Part shown: piece after piece, positions 35,343-44,837 of the stretch
Numbering within the stretch: the first letter of the stretch is position 1
How the letters are laid out: every line of letters starts with the position of its first letter
NCBI GenBank assembly: GCA_964506465.1
Contig: CAZDLM010000006.1
Span: forward strand, 19,364 to 83,363
Source: UBA6109 sp964506465
GTDB taxonomy: Bacteria > Desulfobacterota > Syntrophia > Syntrophales > UBA6109
Length of the DNA stretch: 64,000 nucleotides
Reading direction: 5' to 3'
Program-made: the position numbers and the translations under genes
The notes under the pieces: model-generated
What the model saw: only the letters and a program-made list of their open reading frames with translations
Told to the model about the DNA's origin: nothing
The model's database searches: none

Positions 35343-37042
35343 CCCTCAACCTCACTGACCGCATGTGCGGTGATCGATCCCTTTCGCGGAGACGCAGACA
35401 GCCAAACCGCAGCCGCGGTTCCCTGTCCGGGCTCGCTCTCCAGTTGGATCCGTCCTCCCTGGTTCTCGACAATGCGCCGCACGATCGCCAATCCCAGCCC
35501 CGTCCCGCGTTCACGAGTCGTGTAAAACGGCTCAAATACTTTCTGCAATACTTCTTTTCTCATTCCGGAACCGCTATCGCGGATGTCGAGGGCGGCCCCC
35601 TCCGGATCGGCGGTACGCTTCAAGGAGACCTCAACGGTTCCCTTCTCCGGAATCGATTGCACGGCATTCATCAGGAGATTCCAGATCAATTGGCGCAGTT
35701 CCGCCCGATTCGCCGAAATCGCGACGTCGTCTCCGGACAGCGTGATGCGGATGCCCTCGTGCCAATCGGCCGTGTACTGGATCGCTTCGACGACATCGCT
35801 TATCAGGTTCCGAAGCTCGATCCGTTCGATCGTGCCCGGAGAAGGCCGCGCCAGGAGCAGAAAGTCCTTCATGAAGTTTTCGATCTGGTCTTTTCCGCGC
35901 AGGATGATGGACATCAACCGTTCATCCGCCGCATTCAATCGCAGATCCTTCTTGAGCACCTGGATGGAGCCGCTGATGGATGCGAGGGGGTTACGTATCT
36001 CATGGGCAAGGACGGCGGCCATTTCGCCGACGAAGGCGAGCCGCCGGTTCTTCTCGTATTCCGCTTCCATCCTTTTTGTCGCGGTCAGATCGTGAAAGAC
36101 GACGATGCTTCCGATCCGTTCTCCCCGCGCATCCCGCAGAGGCGACCAAACGCATCCCAGCACGAGCCGTTCGCCGTCTTTCCTGACAAAGGTCAGATCG
36201 GTTCCCTTCTCCTTATCCCGCGGGAGGAACTGCTGGCCGCCCTCTTCCGCGGCCGCTGCGATGGCGGGAAAGACATCGCGCAACGGCCGGTTCAACAACT
36301 CGGCAAAGACGTAGCCCGTGATCTCTTCCGCGGCGCGATTGAATGATTTGATCCTCCCGAGAAGATCCGTCGTAAAGATCCCCGCGTCCACGGACTCGAT
36401 GATGCTGCGGTAAAGAACGTCGAGCTGATCGAAAGCCGTTTGTTTCTCCGCCAGGAGAAGGCGGACCCTCTTTTCCTGCTCGACTACGAAGCTGGCCAGG
36501 AGGGCGATGACGAAGAAGGAAAGGATGTGCACGAAGCTCCGCGTCAGTGCTTCTCCGGGCGTGAGCGTCAGGTCCTGCAGGAGAAAGGCGGTCGGCGGCT
36601 CAATCCACTCATGGTACTCGATGGCAACGAGGAGACCATAGACGATGCTGCACGCGGAGGCGGCCGTCATTCCGCCGCGACGGCCAAGAAAGAGTACGGA
36701 ATAGATAATGATCATCGGATAGAACGCGGAATAGACGCTGCGGCTGCCTCCCGTCAAATAGACCAGAGCGGACACCAGACCGACGTCGCACAGTGATTGT
36801 ATGTAGATGTGGACGTCTTGCCGTTCGACGACCTTCAACAGGAAGACATAGACGATCGAAACCAGGTAGAACAGCGATGCCGTCCGGTAGAGGGCGAGTG
36901 TCGATTCGAGAGGGAACAGCGCGAGCTGGCGAAACTGCAGGCTGACGGCGACGGCAAGCAGCAGCGTGGCAAAGCCAACGCGGCTGAGCATCAACCACCA
37001 TATGCGCTTGTCGATCCTGGAATTCACCTGCAAGCGGTCCAT
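35339..37042 (-). CDS. PilS-type sensor histidine kinase
   Basis: About 567 aa from the ATG at 37042. A longer frame back to a TTG at 37096 is possible, but that overlaps a promoter-like region. N-terminus has six transmembrane helices of the PilS kind (with the YLTGGSRSVYSAFYP motif), then a PAS domain (residues about 210-320), HisKA with H-box HEIRNPLAS, and HATPase with N-, G1- and G2-boxes (NLLMNAVQ, DSGSGM, GTGLGLAIV). It autophosphorylates and passes phosphate to the coupled response regulator. No pilin genes are near, so the classic PilSR link to type IV pili is not shown here. Confidence 0.88.
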   Translation of the reverse strand: MDRLQVNSRIDKRIWWLMLSRVGFATLLLAVAVSLQFRQLALFPLESTLALYRTASLFYLVSIVYVFLLKVVERQDVHIYIQSLCDVGLVSALVYLTGGSRSVYSAFYPMIIIYSVLFLGRRGGMTAASACSIVYGLLVAIEYHEWIEPPTAFLLQDLTLTPGEALTRSFVHILSFFVIALLASFVVEQEKRVRLLLAEKQTAFDQLDVLYRSIIESVDAGIFTTDLLGRIKSFNRAAEEITGYVFAELLNRPLRDVFPAIAAAAEEGGQQFLPRDKEKGTDLTFVRKDGERLVLGCVWSPLRDARGERIGSIVVFHDLTATKRMEAEYEKNRRLAFVGEMAAVLAHEIRNPLASISGSIQVLKKDLRLNAADERLMSIILRGKDQIENFMKDFLLLARPSPGTIERIELRNLISDVVEAIQYTADWHEGIRITLSGDDVAISANRAELRQLIWNLLMNAVQSIPEKGTVEVSLKRTADPEGAALDIRDSGSGMRKEVLQKVFEPFYTTRERGTGLGLAIVRRIVENQGGRIQLESEPGQGTAAAVWLSASPRKGSITAHAVSEVEG

Positions 37043-37099
37043 TTCGGTTATTTCTTGATATGTGATAAATAATTTCTGTGATCTTCGGCGGGGCAATGC

Positions 37100-37105
37100 T
37101 ATAAT
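37100..37105 (+). promoter_or_regulatory. Possible minus-10 box of comEC
   Basis: A perfect TATAAT 12 bp before the comEC ATG, with no good minus-35 at 16-18 bp. If used, the transcript would start only about 5 nt before the ATG, giving an almost leaderless mRNA; there is no Shine-Dalgarno site. Confidence 0.35.
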
Positions 37106-37116
37106 ATTTTATCAAA

Positions 37117-39660
37117 ATGATCTATCCTTTTCCCAATAAAGGCAGGCCGCTCGTGCCCATCGGCCTTGCTTTCGCCTGCGGGATTCTCGCCGCGTACCAT
37201 TTCGAGTTCACCCTCTCCCTTCTTCTCTGCTCCCTCCTTTTCCTGCTTGCTTCGCTTGTCCCGGCGCTCCGCTTTCGGCGCGAATTGCTCTGGAGCCTGC
37301 TGCTCGGCGGCTTTTTTCTCCTGGGCGGTATGGGGTGGACCTTTTCATCCTGGAAGGCCTCATCGGCCCCCCTGACTCCCGAATGGCCGTCCGATCAAGT
37401 GCTTCGCCTTCAGGGCCTGGTAGTCAGAGCGCCGGAACGCTGGCCCGACCGAACGGAACTGACGGTCGATCTGCAGAGCGTCGTGCGGGACGGCTTGCTG
37501 GAACCCTCCCGCGGCCGGATCCGCCTGTCGATCGCGGGCCGCGGCCCGTGGAGATATGGCGATGTCGTCCGTTTTGAAACGCGTCTGAAGCCACTCGAAG
37601 GGCTGAGCAACCCCGGGATCTTCAGGCGCGCCGAGATGCTGCAGTGGGCGGGCATTTCGGCGCGCGCGTTTGTCGGGGAGGCATCCGGCGTTGCCGTCGT
37701 GCGGAGAGATCAAGCCAACGGATGGCTCTTCGCCCTGGAAGGTTTTCGCGAGGCAATCCGCGAAACCATCCATCGTCATGCCGCGTCTCCTGAACGTGAA
37801 CTGATTTCGGCCATGATCCTCGGCGGCCAGCAGGAAATACCGCGCGATATCGTCGACCTCTTCAATCGAACCGGAACATCCCACATCATCGCCATATCCG
37901 GATTCAATGTCGGAATCGTCGCGCTGATCTGGATTTTTCTCGCCCGATGGCTCCTGTCGATTTCGACCGTCGTTCTTCTGCGGGTTGATGCCGTTCGCCT
38001 CTCGTACGCCCTCGCCTTGCCGCCCGTCTTGCTGTTTGCCCTGCTTGCGGGAATGGGCATCTCCGTGGTCCGCGCAACGATCATGGCCGTCACGTTCCTT
38101 TGCGCCCTGCTTCTGGGCAGGGAGAGGGATCTCTTCAACAGCCTTGCCTTCGCCGGGATTCTGATCCTCGCCGCATTTCCGCCGTCCCTTTTCGACGTAT
38201 CCTTCCAGCTTTCTTTTGCCGCCGTCGTGTCGATCCTCTTCGCGACTCCGGCGGTCCTCTCCTACCTGGGACCTTCATCCTCGTCCTCGCCGCTCGGGCC
38301 CGATCAGGCGTGGCGGCGCTGGTACGCCCGGCTGGCGCTCTTTGCCGCCGTCACGCTCGTCGCCACGGCGGGCACTCTTCCGCTCATCGCTCATCACTTC
38401 AACCGCCTCTCGGCGGTGGTGCTGATCGCCAATGTCGCCGTAGTCCCGATCCTCGGATTCGCGGCGATTCCTCTGTCCATGGGAATTGCGGTACTCATGC
38501 CGATCTCGGAGCCCCTGACGTCCTTGCTGATTTCGGTCGTCGCTTTTCTTGTGCACATCTCCATATCCATGGTCCGGTATTTTGCCTCTCTCCCCTGGTC
38601 TTCCTTCACGGTCGGCACGCCCACCCCCATCGAGATTGCCGGCTATTACGCCTTTTTCGTCGTCATCGTCCGCTGGCTGGAAAAGGGGAAAGCCCTTCCG
38701 GATGAAGGAAGGCCGTCCTCGACGACGGCCGGCTATCGATGGGCGTTCCTGGCCCTGACGGCTTTCTTCGCCGCGGACCTTCTCTACTGGAACGTTTTCC
38801 GGGATCGCCTGAACGATCATCTGGAAGCAACCTTTTTCGACGTCGGCCACGGCAGCGCAGCCTTGCTGCGTTTACCCGGAGGCCGCACCGTGCTCGTGGA
38901 CGGAGGGGGCGCCGAGAAAGACGGCTTCGACAGCGGGCGCCACATCCTCCTTCCCTTCCTGAGGCGGGAGAGAATCGGGAAGATAGATCTCGCCGTCATT
39001 ACACATCCGCACCCCGACCACATGAACGGCCTCCTGACGGTTTTGGAGGAGTTTCCCGTCGGAGAGATCTGGACGAATGGAGAGCGGGACGATGGGGAAT
39101 CGGGGGAGCGTTTTCGCCTGCTGACGACGTCCCGGAAGATTCCTCTTCATCCGGTCGACGCCGGCTATCCCGCCCGGATCATCCACGGGGTCAAGATAGA
39201 GGTTCTGAACCCCCAAACCGGACAGAGGACGGAGGCGACCGGCAGACGAAGCGAGAATTCCGTCAACGACGATTCACTGGTTCTCAGAATCTCCTATGGG
39301 AAGCGTTCCATCCTCATGCCGGCGGATATCTCACAACGCGTGGAACGCCTCCTCGTCGAGCAGGGCGCGAACCTCCGCAGCGACGTTCTCCTCGTGCCGC
39401 ATCACGGCGGCGCTTCGTCCAGCAGTTCCCCATTCCTTCAGGCCGTTCAACCGGCCGTTGCGGCCGTGAGCTGCGGCCGTCTGAACCGCGTTCGCCTGCC
39501 CCATCCGCTGGTGCTGGAGCGGTTTTCGGCTCATCCCTGCTTCCTCCTGCGGACGGACCGTGATGGCGCAGTCATGGTGTCGACGGACGGAAGCTTCCTT
39601 CGCTGCCGCACGGTGGGCAAGAACAGGCAAGGCCCGTTTGACGAATTCCTGTTGCAATAA
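37117..39660 (+). CDS. comEC: Competence DNA-uptake channel protein ComEC/Rec2
   Basis: 847 aa membrane protein that forms the channel for incoming single-stranded DNA. An N-terminal DUF4131-like region and the Competence domain with many helices (LISAMILGGQQEIPRDI, HIIAISGFNVGIVALI, GMGISVVRATIMA) are followed by a cytoplasmic or periplasmic metallo-beta-lactamase domain with FFDVGHGSAALLRLPGG and the HPHPDHMNG metal site. Length fits the full-size three-domain form. The pilS-like gene diverges from it. No other com genes in the window, so transformation is possible but not shown. Confidence 0.93.
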   Translation: MIYPFPNKGRPLVPIGLAFACGILAAYHFEFTLSLLLCSLLFLLASLVPALRFRRELLWSLLLGGFFLLGGMGWTFSSWKASSAPLTPEWPSDQVLRLQGLVVRAPERWPDRTELTVDLQSVVRDGLLEPSRGRIRLSIAGRGPWRYGDVVRFETRLKPLEGLSNPGIFRRAEMLQWAGISARAFVGEASGVAVVRRDQANGWLFALEGFREAIRETIHRHAASPERELISAMILGGQQEIPRDIVDLFNRTGTSHIIAISGFNVGIVALIWIFLARWLLSISTVVLLRVDAVRLSYALALPPVLLFALLAGMGISVVRATIMAVTFLCALLLGRERDLFNSLAFAGILILAAFPPSLFDVSFQLSFAAVVSILFATPAVLSYLGPSSSSSPLGPDQAWRRWYARLALFAAVTLVATAGTLPLIAHHFNRLSAVVLIANVAVVPILGFAAIPLSMGIAVLMPISEPLTSLLISVVAFLVHISISMVRYFASLPWSSFTVGTPTPIEIAGYYAFFVVIVRWLEKGKALPDEGRPSSTTAGYRWAFLALTAFFAADLLYWNVFRDRLNDHLEATFFDVGHGSAALLRLPGGRTVLVDGGGAEKDGFDSGRHILLPFLRRERIGKIDLAVITHPHPDHMNGLLTVLEEFPVGEIWTNGERDDGESGERFRLLTTSRKIPLHPVDAGYPARIIHGVKIEVLNPQTGQRTEATGRRSENSVNDDSLVLRISYGKRSILMPADISQRVERLLVEQGANLRSDVLLVPHHGGASSSSSPFLQAVQPAVAAVSCGRLNRVRLPHPLVLERFSAHPCFLLRTDRDGAVMVSTDGSFLRCRTVGKNRQGPFDEFLLQ

Positions 39661-39701
39661 AAGCACTTTCTGTGATATCGGACGCGACTTGCAGGATCAA
39701 A

Positions 39702-40996
39702 ATGGCGGAATGTCACGATATGGAAAAACTCACGGCGGTTCGCGGTTTTAAGGACATCCTCCCGGAAGAAACGGGCCGGTGGCGCCTTGTCGAACAGACG
39801 GCGCACGAGGTCTTCACCTCTTTCGGCTTTCGCGAGATGCGGGTCCCCATCCTCGAAAAGACGGAACTCTTCGTACGAGGCATCGGAGAGACCACGGATA
39901 TCGTGGAGAAGGAGATGTACACTTTTTCGGACAAGGGAGATGAATCGCTAACGCTTCGACCGGAAGCGACGGCCTCCGTCGTCCGCGCCTATCTGGAGCA
40001 CGGCCTCTTCCAGGAACCGGTGTCCAAACTCTATACGATGGGTCCCATGTTCCGCCGGGAAAGGCCCCAGAAGGGCCGCTTCCGGCAGTTCCATCAGATT
40101 GACGTGGAGCATCTCGGCACCGAGCATCCCCGTATCGACGCGGAGATCATGCTCATGCTCGTTCATTACCTGCATCGCCTCGGTCTCCAGGCCGTTTCCC
40201 TCGAGATCAATTCACTGGGATGCGCCGAATGCCGTCCGAATTTCAAGAAGGCCGTCGTCGATTTCTTTGCCGGCCGCGAAACGGAACTCTGCGGCGACTG
40301 CGCTCGGCGTCTGTGGACAAATCCGCTCCGCATCTTCGACTGCAAAACGGAACCTTNNNNNNNNNNCCTTGCCGGGCGATCGTCGCGGACGCGCCCAAGC
40401 TTTCCGATCATCTTTGCGGGTCCTGCAGAGAACACTTCGACGCCGTCCGGAAGGCCCTGGACGTCTTCGCGCTCCCCTACCGGATCAACGACCGCATGGT
40501 CCGCGGTCTCGACTACTATTGCCGGACCGCCTTCGAGATCACCACGGAGCACCTGGGCGCCCAGAACGCCGTCGCCGGCGGTGGGCGTTACGACGGACTC
40601 GTTCGCGATCTGGGCGGACCGGACATCCCGGGCATCGGTTTTGCGATCGGCATGGAGCGCCTGATTTCGCTCCTCCCGGAGCAGAATGCGGCGGGCGGGC
40701 GGAACCTCGACCTCTTCATCGCCGCCATCGGTGAGAAGGCGCAGGACGCTGCCTACGGACTCTGCAATCGTCTCCGCATGCGCGGCCTGGCGGTGGAAAT
40801 GGAAATCGGCGGCAAGAGCCTCAAGAGCCAGATGAAGAGGGCGGACCGTCTCGGCTGCCGCTACACGCTTTTTCTGGGTGAAAACGAGCTGGCCGAAGGC
40901 AGTGCCGGTTTACGGGACATGAAAAGCGCCACGCAGGCAAGCCTGCCGCTTTCGGGGATCGAGGAATCGATTATCGATCGTCTTCAAACGAGGTAA
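39702..40996 (+). CDS. hisS: Histidyl-tRNA synthetase (interrupted by an assembly gap)
   Basis: Class II synthetase. The first part has GFKDILPEE, LRPEATASVVRAYLE (motif 2 region MGPMFRRERPQKGRFRQFHQ) and reads to ...CKTEP at 40355. After the ten N the second frame continues CRAIVADAPKLSD, then LDYYCRTAFEIT and GGGRYDGLV. Removing the Ns and one CCTT duplicated at both edges gives an unbroken protein (see findings). Start ATG 39702 with CAGGA upstream; ATG 39720 is also possible. aspS begins 5 bp after the stop, a frequent hisS-aspS order. About 425 aa after closing. Confidence 0.92.
40357..40366. other. Assembly gap (10 N) inside hisS
   Basis: Exactly ten N, the typical arbitrary spacer between scaffolded contigs. 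The four bases CCTT stand on both sides, and the reading frame on the two sides differs by a shift that disappears if the gap and one copy of CCTT are removed. Confidence 0.9.
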
Positions 40997-41001
40997 GGAA
41001 C

Positions 41002-42777
41002 TTGGCTGAATTCATTACGGAGAAGAAGAGAAGCCATTACTGCGGTGGAGTGACAGCCGCCGACGACGGCCGTGAGGTCGTCTTGATGGGATGGGTGCAT
41101 CGCCGCAGGGATCACGGCGGCGTCATCTTCATCGATCTTCGGGACCGTGAAGGGCTTGTCCAGGTCGTCTTCAACCCGGATATCGCCCCGGACGCCCATC
41201 GCGAGGCCCATCGCATTCGCAGCGAATACGTGCTCGCCGTCGAGGGAACCGTCCGGCGGCGGCCCGCGGGCATGGAGAATCCAGAACTGAAGACGGGCGA
41301 GATCGAGGTCATGGCGGGGAGGCTGGAAATCCTCAACGAGTCGAAGACGCCGCCTTTCCTCCTCGATGCCCAGGAGGAGATCTCGGAAAACGTCCGCCTG
41401 AAATATCGCTACCTCGACCTCCGCAGGCCCGCCCTGCAGAAGAACCTCATCCTTCGCAGCCGCGTAGCGGCCGAAACGAGAAACTTCTTTCAGCGGGAAG
41501 GCTTCATCGAAGTGGAGACGCCGTTCCTGACGAAGAGCACCCCGGAAGGGGCGAGGGACTACCTGGTCCCCAGCCGGGTCAACAAGGGAATGTTTTACGC
41601 GCTTCCCCAGTCGCCGCAGATTTTCAAGCAGTTGCTCATGGTTTCCGGCTTCGACCGGTACTATCAGATCGTGAAGTGTTTCCGCGACGAGGATCTCCGG
41701 GCGGACCGGCAGCCCGAGTTCACGCAGATCGACGTCGAGATGTCGTTTATTTCGGAAGAAGACGTCCTCACGACCATGGAGAAGATGGTCGCCCATGTGT
41801 TTCGCACCTGCCTCGGAAAGGAGCTGCCCCTGCCCTTCCCCCGGATCTCCTATCGCAGGGCCATGGACTGTTACGGAAAAGACTGCCCCGATCTCCGCTA
41901 CGGCCTGGAAATTCAGGACCTCACGGATATCGTGGGCGGATCGGGATTTCATCTCTTCCGGGAGGTTGCCGATTCCGGAGGTCTGATCAGGACCATCCGC
42001 ATCCCGGATGCCGCCGCGCTTTCCCGGAAAGATCTCGATGGATTGAAGGACTTCGCCGCCGGCTACGGGGCCAAGGGGCTTGCCTGGGCGAGAATTTCGG
42101 CCGAGGGATGGACATCGCCGATCGCGAAATTCCTGAGCGCCGGGGAGATCGCGCGGATCAACGAGCGCACGGAGGCCAAACCCGGAGACGTCCTCGTTTT
42201 CTCGGCCGACAGCCCCAAGGTCGTACAGGATGTCCTCGGGAATCTCCGGATCCATCTGGCCCGCAGACTGAACCTCATCCAGCCGGACCAACTGGCTTTC
42301 ACCTGGGTGACGGAATTTCCGCTTCTGGAATACAGCGAATCGGAAAAGCGATACGTATCCACGCATCACCCCTTTACGTCGCCGGTACTGGAAGATCTGC
42401 CCTTCCTGGAAACCGATCCCGGCAAGGTCCGGGCCCGCGCCTACGATCTCGTCCTCAACGGCTCTGAAATCGGCGGGGGCAGCATCCGGATTCATCGACA
42501 GGACGTGCAGGCGAGGATCTTCCGGGCCCTGGGGCTCAAAGAAGAGGACGCCCGGATGAAGTTCGGCTTTCTGCTCGACGCCCTCGAGTATGGCACCCCG
42601 CCGCACGGAGGCATCGCCTTCGGTCTGGACCGGCTTGTCATGATCATGAGCGGGGTGGAATCCATCCGCGACGTCATTGCCTTTCCCAAGACTCAGAAGG
42701 CGACATGCCTGCTCACAGATGCGCCGTCGCCCGTCGCCATCGAACAGTTGATGGAACTCTCCCTGAAGATCGTCTGA
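41002..42777 (+). CDS. aspS: Aspartyl-tRNA synthetase, probably non-discriminating
   Basis: 591 aa bacterial-type AspRS: N-terminal OB-fold (WVHRRRDHGGVIFIDLRDREG), class II core motifs (FRDEDLRADRQPEFTQID, motif 3 GIAFGLDRL) and the bacterial GAD insertion. Starts with TTG 41002, supported by GGTAAGGA 4 bp upstream and only 5 bp after hisS. His38 of RRDHGG and Gly90 of RPAGM are the residues associated with non-discriminating AspRS (P. aeruginosa His31/Gly82 type), which charge both tRNA-Asp and tRNA-Asn and require GatCAB. Assignment of family is very firm; discrimination class is an inference. Confidence 0.97.
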   Translation: MAEFITEKKRSHYCGGVTAADDGREVVLMGWVHRRRDHGGVIFIDLRDREGLVQVVFNPDIAPDAHREAHRIRSEYVLAVEGTVRRRPAGMENPELKTGEIEVMAGRLEILNESKTPPFLLDAQEEISENVRLKYRYLDLRRPALQKNLILRSRVAAETRNFFQREGFIEVETPFLTKSTPEGARDYLVPSRVNKGMFYALPQSPQIFKQLLMVSGFDRYYQIVKCFRDEDLRADRQPEFTQIDVEMSFISEEDVLTTMEKMVAHVFRTCLGKELPLPFPRISYRRAMDCYGKDCPDLRYGLEIQDLTDIVGGSGFHLFREVADSGGLIRTIRIPDAAALSRKDLDGLKDFAAGYGAKGLAWARISAEGWTSPIAKFLSAGEIARINERTEAKPGDVLVFSADSPKVVQDVLGNLRIHLARRLNLIQPDQLAFTWVTEFPLLEYSESEKRYVSTHHPFTSPVLEDLPFLETDPGKVRARAYDLVLNGSEIGGGSIRIHRQDVQARIFRALGLKEEDARMKFGFLLDALEYGTPPHGGIAFGLDRLVMIMSGVESIRDVIAFPKTQKATCLLTDAPSPVAIEQLMELSLKIV

Positions 42778-42947
42778 GACCGACGGCATTCGAAGGGCTT
42801 CGGAGCGGCTGCAACGGAACCGCCCGTGTCAGAAGAAAGTCGCGGACACCGGCCTGATGGCGGGTCCGCCTTTTGAATTCGGCGCACTTCATCTCCCTTC
42901 CGTGTTTTCCCCGATCGCGCCTCAAGATTCCCCTTTGGAGAAAGACT

Positions 42948-44837
42948 ATGGCGAAATGGAACAAGGAGAAGAGAGTTCTGGACCACGAGCACACGAATTT
43001 CTGGAAGTTCGATCTCAAGGAGGTAAGCGAACCCAATCTCAAGAAAGATGTCTTCCCCTACGATGAAGTCTGCCGGATCGACTTCGATCACCGCTTGCTT
43101 CCCATCGATCCCGCCGCGGAGATCTTCATCACGGACACGACGTTCCGCGACGGGCAACAGGCGCGTCCCCCGTACAGCGTCCAGCAGATCGTCGATCTCT
43201 TCGCGCTGATGAGCCGCCTGGGTGGCCCGAACGGCGTCGTCCGCCAGAGCGAATTCTTTCTGTACAGCGGCAAGGATCGCGAAGCGGTGAACCGGTGCCG
43301 GGAGCTCGGCTTGGCGTTTCCGGAGATCACCGGCTGGATCCGGGCCAACAAGGACGATGCCCGGCTTGTCCGGGAAACGGGGCTTCAGGAAACCGGCATT
43401 CTCACGTCGGTATCCGACTACCACATCTTCCTGAAGCTGCAGAAGACGCGGCGGCAGGCGATGCACGAATACCTGGACGTCGTGACGTCGATCCTGGATG
43501 CCGGCATCCGGCCGCGCTGCCATTTCGAGGACCTGACGCGGGCGGACATCTACGGGTTCTGCATTCCCTTCGCCCAGGAACTCATGAAACTGCGGGATCA
43601 GAGCGGCATCGACATCAAGATCCGCCTCTGCGATACCATGGGGTACGGCGTGACGTACCCGGGCGCCTCGCTGCCCCGGAGCGTGGACAAGCTCGTGAGG
43701 GCCTTCATCGAAGATGCCGGCGTTCCCGGTCGCCTCCTCGAGTGGCACGGGCACAATGATTTCCACCGCGCCTTCAACAACGCCTCCAGCGCGTGGCTGT
43801 TCGGCTGCGCCGCCGCCAATGCGACGCTGCTGGGGCTCGGCGAACGGACCGGGAATCCCCCGCTCGAGGGCCTGATCATCGAGTATATCCAGCTCCGCGG
43901 CCGCACCGACGGGATCGATACGACGGTGATCACGGATATCGCCAACTATTTCCAGCGGGAGATCGGGGTGCGGATCCCCGAGAACTATCCCTTTGTCGGG
44001 GCAGAGTTCAATGTTACGCGGGCGGGGGTTCACGCCGACGGTCTCATCAAGTCCGAAGAGATCTACAACATCTTCGATACGGCGAAGCTCCTGAAGCGGC
44101 CCATCGTCCCGATGATCACCGACAAATCCGGGAAGGCGGGGATCTCGCATTGGATCAACCTGAGACTGGGCCTTTCCGGCGATCACGCCATCGACAAGAG
44201 GCATCCCGGCGTCGCCAAGATCTCCAAGTGGATCACGGAGGAATACGAGGCCGGACGGCAGACGAGCATCTCGAACGAAGAGATGGAAAAGCGCGTACGC
44301 AAGTACATCCCCGAGTTGTTCCTGTCCGGACTGGAAAAGATCAAGCACCGGGCGGCGGAGGCCGCCATCGCCGTGGTGCGCCAGGTCGTGGAACACCCGG
44401 TCATGAAGACCATGAAGGCGGACGTTCAGGAACCGATCATGCAGCAGATCATCGAGGAGAATCCCTCGATCCAGTTCGCCTACGTCGTCGACATGAACGG
44501 CCGCAAGATGACGCGCAACATCACCAACATCGCCGACCGCGCCAAGTACGAGAACTACGGCGTCGGGACGGACCAGTCGGACCGCGAGTGGTTCATCTGC
44601 CCCCTGCAGACGGGCAAAATCCACGTGACAAACTTTTACATTTCCAAGATGACGGGCGCGCTGTGCTTCACTGTTTCCAGCCCGATCGTGGACGACCGGG
44701 ATGAAATGGTGGGCGTCTTCGGCGTGGACATCAAGTTCGAAGACTGGGTGCGGCGCGTGGAGGACATCGCCGAAGCGACGCAGATCGCCCTCCGCGCCGA
44801 GTACGAGGCCCGGGACAAATCCGACAAGTGGATGTGA
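42948..44837 (+). CDS. HMGL-family synthase (Re-citrate-synthase-like) fused to a Cache-like domain
   Basis: 629 aa from ATG 42948 (GGAGAAAG site; upstream frame to 42873 has none). Residues about 60-340 are an HMGL/isopropylmalate-synthase TIM barrel: DTTFRDGQQ at 63-71, HGHND metal site near 265, and GLGERTGNPP. RDGQQ replaces the RDGEQ of most isopropylmalate and homocitrate synthases. The best functional match in my knowledge is the Re-citrate synthase group described in Clostridium kluyveri and Syntrophus aciditrophicus. Residues about 483-605 resemble a PDC/Cache sensor domain (AYVVDMNGRK, QSDREWF, GVFGVDIKFE), here with no membrane helix. It makes citrate or a related 2-hydroxyacid from acetyl-CoA and a keto acid; the Cache part could sense an effector. 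Confidence 0.82.
   Translation: MAKWNKEKRVLDHEHTNFWKFDLKEVSEPNLKKDVFPYDEVCRIDFDHRLLPIDPAAEIFITDTTFRDGQQARPPYSVQQIVDLFALMSRLGGPNGVVRQSEFFLYSGKDREAVNRCRELGLAFPEITGWIRANKDDARLVRETGLQETGILTSVSDYHIFLKLQKTRRQAMHEYLDVVTSILDAGIRPRCHFEDLTRADIYGFCIPFAQELMKLRDQSGIDIKIRLCDTMGYGVTYPGASLPRSVDKLVRAFIEDAGVPGRLLEWHGHNDFHRAFNNASSAWLFGCAAANATLLGLGERTGNPPLEGLIIEYIQLRGRTDGIDTTVITDIANYFQREIGVRIPENYPFVGAEFNVTRAGVHADGLIKSEEIYNIFDTAKLLKRPIVPMITDKSGKAGISHWINLRLGLSGDHAIDKRHPGVAKISKWITEEYEAGRQTSISNEEMEKRVRKYIPELFLSGLEKIKHRAAEAAIAVVRQVVEHPVMKTMKADVQEPIMQQIIEENPSIQFAYVVDMNGRKMTRNITNIADRAKYENYGVGTDQSDREWFICPLQTGKIHVTNFYISKMTGALCFTVSSPIVDDRDEMVGVFGVDIKFEDWVRRVEDIAEATQIALRAEYEARDKSDKWM

Noticed and set aside
40984..42789. 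A 601-codon minus-strand open frame opposite aspS
   Set aside because: Antisense shadow with unnatural composition; aspS is complete on the plus strand.
42693..44624. A 643-codon minus-strand open frame opposite the HMGL gene
   Set aside because: Antisense shadow; no ribosome-binding site, no domain, and the opposite strand carries the synthase.
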